This document shows, one piece after another, positions 29,945 through 36,564 of a stretch of 36,564 nucleotides of DNA. A program made the translations under genes and the position numbers. The DNA is from Flavobacteriales bacterium (GTDB lineage: Bacteria > Bacteroidota > Bacteroidia > Flavobacteriales_F > PHOS-HE28), in assembly GCA_024103275.1 (NCBI GenBank), contig JAGFIV010000067.1, positions 1 through 36,564 of the forward strand, read 5' to 3'. The notes under the pieces are model-generated. The model was not told the DNA's origin. It did no database searches and saw only the letters and a list, made by a program, of their open reading frames with translations. The stretch's first letter is position 1. Each line of letters begins with the position of its first letter.

Positions 29945-31061
29945 CGTCGGTGGCAAAGAGGTCGGAGGCGATCCGGTCGGCGAAGTGCCGGCCCTTCGGG
30001 GTGAGCATCAGCCGGCCGTCGCGGACCTGCAGTTCATCCAGCGCAAGGTAACGCCCGATCGCCTTCGCATTGTCCTGCAGGAAACGGTCGCCAAGCTCGG
30101 CAAGACCCACGCCCCACATCGTGCGCAGCCCCGTGAAGAGCCGCTCGTTGAGCTGCTGGACGGGCGTCAGCGTCTCTTCCTCCCAGTGGCACGCGCCCTT
30201 TTCCACGGCATCGGCGTAGCGTACGTTGTTGGCCACGTTCCAGCGGCGCCGGACACCGTTGAACGAGTGCGCCGCCGGGCCGATGCCGAGGTAGGGCACG
30301 CCCCGCCAATAGTTGGTGTTGTGCACGGCGAAATGGCCTTCCTTGCCGAAGTTGCTGATCTCGTACTGCACCAGCCCGGAAGCTTCCATGCGGGCGATGA
30401 GATGCCCGAACTGCGCGGCCTGCTCCCCGTCGGCGGGCAAATGCACCCTGCCGGCGGCCACCTGGTGGTGCAAGGCCGTGCGCGTTTCCACGGTGAGGCA
30501 GTAGGCGCTGAGGTGCGGCATGCCGTGGCCCAGGGCGATGGCAAGCTGCTCCTCCCATTCGGCGAGGCCCATGCCCGGCAGGCCGTAGATCAGGTCGATG
30601 GTCCAGGTGCGCAGGCCTGCCGCGGATACCAGCCCGATGGAGCGGTGCGAGCGGGCGGCATCGTGCGAGCGGTTCATCCAGCGCAAACGGTCATCGCGGA
30701 AGCTTTGGATGCCCAGGCTCACCCGGTTGATGCCCAGCCGCTGCCAAGCATCGAGCGAAGCCGCCGAAACATCCTCGGGGTTGGCCTCCAAGGTGATCTC
30801 GGCATCGGGCTGCACGGGTGCCAACCGGCGCACATCAGCGAGCAGGCCGCCCAATTCCCCGGGGGAAAGCATGCCGGGGGTGCCGCCGCCGAAGTACACG
30901 GAGCCCAAGGATGCGCCCTCCAGCTCGCCCACGCGTGCCTCCAGTTCCTTCCGCATGGCCGCCAGCACCGGCCCCTTGGTGCGCAACGACGTGCTGAAAT
31001 GGAAGTCGCAGTAGGTGCAGGCCCGGTGACAGAAGGGGATATGGAAGTAGAGGCCGGCCAA
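29934..31061 (-). CDS. hemW: HemW-like radical SAM protein (heme chaperone; formerly annotated as coproporphyrinogen oxidase)
   Basis: HemW proteins are radical SAM relatives of HemN, now regarded as heme chaperones. The Cys cluster is FHIPFCHRACTYCDFHF (CxxxCxxC, with Phe after the third Cys-Asp), which binds the 4Fe-4S cluster. Other marks are VYFGGGTPGMLSP, EITLEANPEDV, INRVSLGIQSF, TIDLIYGLPGM and YEISNFGKEGH. The TTG at 31061 gives MAGLYFHIPFC, the usual family opening, and 375 residues, the usual length. An ATG at 31118 adds 19 residues with three odd Cys/Gly turns and lies upstream of the -7 element at 31080-31087, so I prefer TTG. It heads the set hemW-cyclase-mmcQ. Confidence 0.92.
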   Translation of the reverse strand: MAGLYFHIPFCHRACTYCDFHFSTSLRTKGPVLAAMRKELEARVGELEGASLGSVYFGGGTPGMLSPGELGGLLADVRRLAPVQPDAEITLEANPEDVSAASLDAWQRLGINRVSLGIQSFRDDRLRWMNRSHDAARSHRSIGLVSAAGLRTWTIDLIYGLPGMGLAEWEEQLAIALGHGMPHLSAYCLTVETRTALHHQVAAGRVHLPADGEQAAQFGHLIARMEASGLVQYEISNFGKEGHFAVHNTNYWRGVPYLGIGPAAHSFNGVRRRWNVANNVRYADAVEKGACHWEEETLTPVQQLNERLFTGLRTMWGVGLAELGDRFLQDNAKAIGRYLALDELQVRDGRLMLTPKGRHFADRIASDLFATDDDR

Positions 31062-31079
31062 GGGTTGTGGAATTTGATG

Positions 31080-31087
31080 CAAAGTTG
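31080..31087 (-). promoter_or_regulatory. -7 element of hemW
   Basis: CAACTTTG on the minus strand has one mismatch to TAnnTTTG and lies 18 bases before the TTG start at 31061. It lies downstream of the alternative ATG at 31118, so it decides the start if used. Confidence 0.42.
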
Positions 31088-31346
31088 GCAAGCCGCACGT
31101 GCCGCAGCGCAACGCCATCTTTCGCCCTCCGGCCTACGAACTGCGCCCCGCGTCCCTCGGCCTCAACACCGTCCATCCGCCACCAGCTTTTTTCAGTTTC
31201 CTCGTCCCGCCGAAGCCTTGGTGAAGGTGGATCATGCTTCAGCCTTCCCCTTTCCCCAACCAGCTTCCCCTCCGTCATGCCGCCCAAGCCACCTCCGGTC
31301 TTTCCCTGATATTTCAAGGGCCTATTCCAACAAACGGACATTCACA

Positions 31347-31354
31347 TATTTTTG
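31347..31354 (+). promoter_or_regulatory. -7 element of the giant surface protein
   Basis: TATTTTTG matches TAnnTTTG perfectly and sits in the most AT-rich patch of the gap. It implies a leader of about 160 bases before the ATG at 31519. No clear -33 TTG was found. Confidence 0.5.
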
Positions 31355-31441
31355 GCAACAACCAAATTCTTCCCGTACCCGCAATTGACCATTCACCCGC
31401 ACCCCTCGCCCTCCTCATCCCTCTTCATCTTTCCTGCAACC

Positions 31442-31484
31442 GGCCTTCGGGCCTGACCAACGTACCGGCCGCACGGACGCGGCC
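31442..31484 (+). promoter_or_regulatory. two hairpins in the leader of the giant gene
   Basis: GGCC-TTCG-GGCC (31442-31453), a UUCG tetraloop hairpin, is followed by GGCCGC-ACGGAC-GCGGCC (31467-31484), a perfect 6 bp stem. They end 34 bases before the ATG, which is preceded by an A-rich unstructured stretch (ACACCAAAACC) typical of Bacteroidota start sites. They could stabilise the long mRNA or block the leader. Confidence 0.4.
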
Positions 31485-31518
31485 AATAACAGGCATGTTA
31501 AACCCTAACACCAAAACC

Positions 31519-34500
31519 ATGAAGACAAGAACACGACTTCCACGCCGAACACGCTGGTGGAACGGCCTGGCGGCTGCGGCCATCCTGGGCCTGGCAAGCA
31601 CCAACGGATCCGCGCAATCCGCAAGCACCTATACCTTTTCGGCCACTTCCGGCACGTACACCGAGTTGGCATCCGGTACGGACCTGACGGGGGCGAGGGT
31701 CGATAGCTACTTGAGCCCGGCCCAAAGCATCGGGTTCAACTTCGAGTACGAAGGCACGACCTACACGCAGTTCAAGATGAGCTCGGATGGCTACATCACC
31801 TTGAACATGGCGGCTACCAGCACCATACTAACGAACGACCTGAGTACGGCCAATGCCACGAGCCGGCCCATCATCGCCCCGCTCTGGGACGATCTGGACG
31901 GGAACGTAAGCAGCCCGAGCACCTCGGTGGCACGGTATGCCGTGGGCGGCACCGCACCCAACCGGGTACTTACCGTGGAGTGGCGCTACTGGCAATGGAA
32001 CTGGAGTGCCACAGGCAATACCATTTCCTTCCAAGTGAAGCTGTACGAGACCTCCAATGCCATTGAGTTCGTGTATCGCCAGGAAAGCGGGGCGGTGAAC
32101 TCGGGGTCGGCCACGATCGGTATCGGATCGGCCACGGGCTCGGGTAGCGGCAGCTACCTGAACCTGACGAGCATTGCGAGCCCGGCGGTGAGCAGCACCA
32201 GTTCAGTGACCAACCTGAACACGAAACCGGCCACCGGCCAGGTTTACCGCTTCGACCCTCCTGCACCCTGCTCGGGCACACCCAACGCTGGCACGGCCAG
32301 CGGCCCCGCCTCGGTTTGCAGTGGCAGCACCGCCAGCCTCAGTGCCACCGGCCTTTCCACCGACACCGGCATCAGCTACCAGTGGGAGGAATCGCCTAAC
32401 GGTGTGAGCAGCTGGGCCGATGTGGTGGGCGGCACCGGAGCCACCACCCCCAACTACACCACCACCGCCGTCAACGCCACGCGCTACTTCCGCATCAAGA
32501 CCACCTGCAGCAACAGCGGCATGGACAATGTTTCCAACGTGGTGACGGTGAACGTATTGTCCCCGACGTATGCGGTCTATGACGGCGTGAGCTACACGGA
32601 AAGTTTCGAGAACACATGGACCAATGGCTGCGCCACGAAGGACCTGCCGAACACTTCCTGGAAGAACACTCCGGCCACCGGCTACAATACGTGGAGGAGG
32701 AATGACGATATCACTTCCGGCGGGTGGCAATACACATCGGGGGGGATGTACAGCCCTGCATCATTTGCAGGCACCTATTCCGCACGCTTCCACAGCTATG
32801 GTGCAGCCAACGGCCTGCAAGGCAGCCTGGACCTATACTTGGACATGAGCGGGGCCAGCGGCAGCGAGGAGTTGAAGTTCAACTACATCAACCCTACGGG
32901 CACCGATGTACTGGCCGTGCTGGTGAGCACGGATGGTGGTGCCAACTTCACCGCCGTAGGCGCCAATGTGGGCGCGGTCGCCTCATGGACCGAAGCCACA
33001 CGCACCATCACCTCCACCAGCAGCACCACGGTGATCCGTTTTCGGGCCACCTCGGATTTCGGGGATAACGACATTGGGCTGGACAATGTGCGCCTGGCGG
33101 CACCGCCCTCATGCATCACGCCCACCGGTGTGACCCCGGCCAACATCACCTCCAGTGCTGCGGATATCTCGTGGACCTGTGGCTCGTGCACGGGAACCTA
33201 CATTGTGGAATACGGTGCCACGGGTTTCACGCCCGGCACGGACGGTAACGCCGGCGTGGGCGGCACCATCTGGACCGGCGGCCCGGTGGCCGGCAGCCCG
33301 GCCACCATCACCGGCCTGAGCGCCAGCACCGCGTACCAGGTGTATGTGCGCCAAGTATGCCCCGGACCCGACTACAGCGGGAACAGCACGGTGGCGGCCT
33401 TCACCACGCCTTGCGCTGCCGTGAACGTACCCTACACGCAGGACTTCGAAAGCGCCGTAACCCCCGCCATGCCCAGCTGCTGGACCGTGGAGAACGTGAA
33501 TGGGTCCAATACCTGGATCACCAACTCGACCACGGTCATCGGCACCGGAAAGGGCGCACGCTATCCCTGGAACGGATCCACCGCTGCGGACGACTGGATG
33601 TACTCGCCGGGATTCAACCTGGTGGGCGGCACCAGCTACACCCTTTCCTACGACTATGGTGCCAATGGCTTCAACGAGGCCCTGGAAGTGTACTACGGCA
33701 CCAGCGCGGCATCGGCCAGCATGACCACGTTGATCGTGGACCATGGCACCTTCGATGATGGTCCGCACTCGGTGAGCTACACGTTCACCCCGGCGGCCAG
33801 CGGGGTGTACTACATCGGGTGGCATGCCTACTCGGATGCCAACATGTTCAACCTGGAGGTGGACAACATCGGCCTGATGGAAACACCTTCCTGCTCGATC
33901 CCCGCGGCTGTGGGCGCAAGCAACATCACCTTCACTGCAGCGGACATCAGCTGGACCTGCAGCGGCTGCACCGGCAGCTACATCGTGGAGTACGGTGCCA
34001 CGGGTTTCACACCCGGCACCGACGGTAACGCCGGCGTGGGCGGCACCATCTGGACCGGCGGCCCGGTGGCCGGCAGCCCGGTGACCATCACCGGCCTGAG
34101 CGCCAGCACCGCATACCAGGTGTATGTGCGCCAAGTATGCCCAGGCCCGGACTACAGCCCGAACAGCAGCGTGGCCAATTTCTCCACGCTTTACGATTGT
34201 GATGCGGCCGCCATTGCCATCCCCAGCCTGCCCGTGAGCAACCAGGCCGTGGCGTGCGGCGGGGCCAACAACCTGAACAGCACCACCGTGCCTGCCACCT
34301 GCGGAAGCGCATCCAACAACTACAAGGGCGGCCAAGAGGCCCTGTACACCTTCGTGCCCACCACCACCGGGCTGCACACCATCAGCTACAGCGGGGTGAG
34401 TTGGACGGGGATCTTCCTCTACGCGAACGCCTGCCCCAATGCCGGAGGCACCTGCGTGGGCTCGGCCAGCAGTTCGTCCACCACGAACTCCTTGTCCGCC

Positions 34501-36564
34501 AACCTGACCGCCGGCATCACCTACTACCTGTGGATCGATACATACCCCACCCCCAACAGCCCCTGCCCGGGCACCTTCAGCATTACCACGCCCCAGCCGC
34601 CGCCCGCCAACGATGAGTGCGCCGGTGCAGTGGCCTTGACGGTGAACCCGGACTACGCCTGCGGCAGCGTGACCAGCGGTACGGTCGCCGCTGCCACCGC
34701 CTCGGCCGGAGCAACAGGATGCTTCGGGACCGCCGACGATGACGTGTGGTACAGCTTCACCGCCACCGGTGCAGCCCACCGCGTGTCGTTGACCAACATC
34801 GTGGGTTCCACCACGGACATGTACATGGCCTTCTATTCCGGCTCCTGCGGCGCGCTGAACAATATCTATTGCAGTGACCCCAATGAAGCCAACCTGACCG
34901 GCCTGACCGCCGGGCTGACTTACTACGTGCGCGTGTACACGTACACTTCCACCCCGGGCCAGACCACCACGTTCGACGTATGCGTGGGCACGCCCCCGCC
35001 GCCGCCCACCTGCCCCGGCGGCCTTGGGCCCAACACCGTGAACATTGCCAGCCTGCCCTATTCCACCACGGGACAGACCACTTGCGGCTCGGGCAACAAC
35101 ATCACCTCCACCAACGTGGGCATCACCTGCGGAAGCACCAACTACTATGGCGGCGAGGACCGCACCTACATCTTCACGGCCACGGAATCAGGCGTGTACA
35201 ACATCGACCTGGCCACAGGTGCTGACCAGGATGCTGGCATGACCGTGTTCCATGGGTGCCCCTTCGACCCGGCCAGCACCTGCATGGGCGCGGCGCAATC
35301 ACTCAGCGACCTGACCCGCTCCCTGACCCCCACGCTCACCGCCGGTGAGACCTATTACGTCGTGGTGGACAATTGGCCCTCGCCCAGCTGCCTGAGCAGC
35401 TACGACCTGAGCATCACCGCACCTCCGCCCTGCCTGGGCAACCAGGTGGTGGTAAACATCACCACGGACTACTGGTACGGTGAAACCAGCTGGGAGATCG
35501 TGGATGCCGGCAACAATGTGATCGCCTCCGGTGCCCCCGCCACGGGCAACGCCTTGAACTCCACTGTCGCTTGCCTGGGCAATACGCCCGGCCCGGCCTG
35601 GTACGGATTCAGGATCACGGACAGCAGCAGTGATGGCATCATTGGCGGCGGCTGGGAGCTGCGCACCACCGACGGCAAGCTGATCATGGGCGATGAGTTC
35701 GGCGATGGTGCCTCCAGCCCGGCGAACCCGCCGCTGTCGGGCAGCTACGGCAACTACCACAGCTTCGCCCTGCCCCTGGCCGCGCCTGACGTACACCCGG
35801 CGGAGTGCGGCGTGTTCGACAACCGTTCGGACAACAAGGTGTTCGCCAACAAGGTGGCGGGCACCAACTACCAGGGCGGGACGCTGAACTACCAGTTCGA
35901 GTTCTCCGACCCGGACTCAGGGTTCATCCGCCGGATCAAGAAGCCGCGGAACTACGTGGTGTTCAGCGAGCTGAACCCCAGCCCGCTGAAGGGCGGCAAG
36001 CACTACTTCACGCGGGTGCGCACGGACAAGGCGGGCCCGGTGGCCGATGCGCACTGGGGCGCGGGCTGCGAGATGGGCCTGGGCACCACGGTGAACTGCA
36101 CGCAGCTGATCGAGGCGCCCACGTACGGGCACTCCTGCAACGAGACGCGCCGCTACGGCCCCAGCAGCTTCATCTACGCGCAGCCGGTGTTCGGCGCCTC
36201 GCAGTACGAGTTCCGGATATTCAACACGGGCGAGGGCTACGACGAGACGTATGTACGCAACACGTACATCCTGGAGCTGAACGGCTTTGCCAACCCGCTC
36301 CTGGACGGCTTCAGCTACCGGGTGCAGGTGCGTGCGAGGGTGAGTGACACCTGGGGCAGCTACTGCGGCACGTGCTCGGTCACGATCGACAACCAGCAAC
36401 AGATGAATGAGCATCTGGTGCAGGCTGCGGGCGAGGCCACGCTGTGGCCCAACCCGGCGCGCGACGGGCAGGTATACCTGAACATCGACGGCATCGAGGC
36501 GGCCACGCAGCAGATCACCGTTGACGTCAAGGACATCTATGGCCAGCAGGTGTACGGCCAGGCG
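31519..36564 (+). CDS. giant modular T9SS type A surface protein, incomplete at 3' end
   Basis: 1682 residues are visible with no stop. A signal peptide (about 1-32, WWNGLAAAAILGLAST then GSA) leads into an N-terminal beta domain (about 38-245; MSSDGYITLN, IAPLWDDLDG). An Ig-like domain follows (254-350), then a jelly-roll (about 353-528; YTESFENTWTNGC), fibronectin III (532-629), jelly-roll (633-791; YTQDFESAVTPAMPSCW) and fibronectin III (791-889). Next come four Cys-containing beta modules (about 893-1424; DDDVWYSFTATG, GGEDRTYIFTATESG) and a distinct ~200-residue module opening ECGVFDNRSDNKVFANKV. A type A sorting domain begins about 1638 (LWPNPARDGQVYLNI) and is cut by the window end. 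The likely role is adhesion or matrix building; no enzyme motif is seen. The ATG at 31519 is set by the signal peptide. Confidence 0.92.
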   Translation, partial: MKTRTRLPRRTRWWNGLAAAAILGLASTNGSAQSASTYTFSATSGTYTELASGTDLTGARVDSYLSPAQSIGFNFEYEGTTYTQFKMSSDGYITLNMAATSTILTNDLSTANATSRPIIAPLWDDLDGNVSSPSTSVARYAVGGTAPNRVLTVEWRYWQWNWSATGNTISFQVKLYETSNAIEFVYRQESGAVNSGSATIGIGSATGSGSGSYLNLTSIASPAVSSTSSVTNLNTKPATGQVYRFDPPAPCSGTPNAGTASGPASVCSGSTASLSATGLSTDTGISYQWEESPNGVSSWADVVGGTGATTPNYTTTAVNATRYFRIKTTCSNSGMDNVSNVVTVNVLSPTYAVYDGVSYTESFENTWTNGCATKDLPNTSWKNTPATGYNTWRRNDDITSGGWQYTSGGMYSPASFAGTYSARFHSYGAANGLQGSLDLYLDMSGASGSEELKFNYINPTGTDVLAVLVSTDGGANFTAVGANVGAVASWTEATRTITSTSSTTVIRFRATSDFGDNDIGLDNVRLAAPPSCITPTGVTPANITSSAADISWTCGSCTGTYIVEYGATGFTPGTDGNAGVGGTIWTGGPVAGSPATITGLSASTAYQVYVRQVCPGPDYSGNSTVAAFTTPCAAVNVPYTQDFESAVTPAMPSCWTVENVNGSNTWITNSTTVIGTGKGARYPWNGSTAADDWMYSPGFNLVGGTSYTLSYDYGANGFNEALEVYYGTSAASASMTTLIVDHGTFDDGPHSVSYTFTPAASGVYYIGWHAYSDANMFNLEVDNIGLMETPSCSIPAAVGASNITFTAADISWTCSGCTGSYIVEYGATGFTPGTDGNAGVGGTIWTGGPVAGSPVTITGLSASTAYQVYVRQVCPGPDYSPNSSVANFSTLYDCDAAAIAIPSLPVSNQAVACGGANNLNSTTVPATCGSASNNYKGGQEALYTFVPTTTGLHTISYSGVSWTGIFLYANACPNAGGTCVGSASSSSTTNSLSANLTAGITYYLWIDTYPTPNSPCPGTFSITTPQPPPANDECAGAVALTVNPDYACGSVTSGTVAAATASAGATGCFGTADDDVWYSFTATGAAHRVSLTNIVGSTTDMYMAFYSGSCGALNNIYCSDPNEANLTGLTAGLTYYVRVYTYTSTPGQTTTFDVCVGTPPPPPTCPGGLGPNTVNIASLPYSTTGQTTCGSGNNITSTNVGITCGSTNYYGGEDRTYIFTATESGVYNIDLATGADQDAGMTVFHGCPFDPASTCMGAAQSLSDLTRSLTPTLTAGETYYVVVDNWPSPSCLSSYDLSITAPPPCLGNQVVVNITTDYWYGETSWEIVDAGNNVIASGAPATGNALNSTVACLGNTPGPAWYGFRITDSSSDGIIGGGWELRTTDGKLIMGDEFGDGASSPANPPLSGSYGNYHSFALPLAAPDVHPAECGVFDNRSDNKVFANKVAGTNYQGGTLNYQFEFSDPDSGFIRRIKKPRNYVVFSELNPSPLKGGKHYFTRVRTDKAGPVADAHWGAGCEMGLGTTVNCTQLIEAPTYGHSCNETRRYGPSSFIYAQPVFGASQYEFRIFNTGEGYDETYVRNTYILELNGFANPLLDGFSYRVQVRARVSDTWGSYCGTCSVTIDNQQQMNEHLVQAAGEATLWPNPARDGQVYLNIDGIEAATQQITVDVKDIYGQQVYGQA
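33211..33360 (+). repeat. near-identical repeat, copy 1, in fibronectin III module
   Basis: This 150 bp segment of the giant gene recurs exactly 780 bp downstream with 145 of 150 bases identical, including a 61-base exact run (33241-33301). It encodes the core of a fibronectin III-like module (GGTIWTGGPVAGSP, ITGLSASTAYQVYVRQVC). Confidence 0.9.
33991..34140 (+). repeat. near-identical repeat, copy 2, in fibronectin III module
   Basis: Second copy of the repeat at 33211-33360, offset 780 bp (260 codons). The 30 bases just upstream differ at nine sites, so the high identity has a sharp left edge. Confidence 0.9.

Larger units (their letters stand above)
31062..31518. other. intergenic region between hemW and the giant surface protein
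   Basis: This divergent gap of about 457 bp is lower in GC than the rest. It holds the hemW -7 element (31080-31087), a pyrimidine-rich stretch with several CTTCCCC-like runs (about 31180-31310), an AT-rich patch with the perfect -7 element 31347-31354, and the leader of the giant gene with two hairpins. I see no ORF with a recognisable product and no RNA gene. Confidence 0.7.

Noticed and set aside
33109..34779. 556-codon minus-strand open frame inside the giant surface gene
   Set aside because: Gly/His/Ala/Val-rich shadow of repeated modules. The sense frame has a signal peptide, recognisable domains and a sorting signal.
1..36564. CRISPR arrays, transposases, integrases and attachment sites
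   Set aside because: No regularly spaced repeats of CRISPR type and no such proteins were seen. The only strong repeats are within surface-protein genes.

Overview
The window looks like a chromosomal segment from a GC-rich member of the Bacteroidota, most likely order Flavobacteriales. Four things point there. Seven secreted or surface proteins end in type IX secretion (T9SS) sorting domains. Upstream sequences lack Shine-Dalgarno motifs, and many carry a TAnnTTTG-like -7 element. The gene order DUF177-rpmF-plsX-fabH is intact. Several housekeeping proteins have Bacteroidota-like forms. I see no phage, insertion sequence, CRISPR array, tRNA or rRNA.

Layout. Positions 1-4881 (minus strand) run pepA, pdxA, DUF177, rpmF, plsX, fabH; fabH is cut by the window start. 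Positions 5028-8299 (plus) hold a large T9SS type B surface protein whose stop codon overlaps the riboflavin synthase start. Positions 8289-11236 (minus) hold an M1 metallopeptidase with a T9SS type A tail, and metF. Positions 11292-20631 (minus) carry three paralogous T9SS type B proteins in tandem. They are preceded by a membrane protein with an anti-sigma-like layout that also ends in a type B domain, and by an ECF sigma factor. Positions 20912-24115 hold an LD-carboxypeptidase, a DUF4412 protein, YraN and an RluB-type pseudouridine synthase. Positions 24282-26287 (plus) hold a redoxin lipoprotein followed by a fused cytochrome c / type II copper monooxygenase. Positions 26329-31061 (minus) hold two housekeeping or unknown operons: DUF502, coiled-coil protein and EamA transporter; HemW, cyclase and MmcQ/YjbR. 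Positions 31519-36564 (plus) hold a giant modular T9SS type A surface protein that runs off the end.

Two systems stand out. The first is the set sigma factor, transmembrane protein with duplicated cytoplasmic motif and exported type B sorting domain, and NIDO-like surface protein, apparently translationally coupled. It could tie surface-protein expression to T9SS status; this is inference. The second is the redoxin plus cytochrome c-monooxygenase pair, in which the heme motif and all six expected copper ligands are visible but the substrate is unknown.

Start codons were chosen by signal peptide, family N-terminus and position relative to the -7 element. At several genes the -7 element ends only 4-6 bases before the ATG, which suggests leaderless transcripts.
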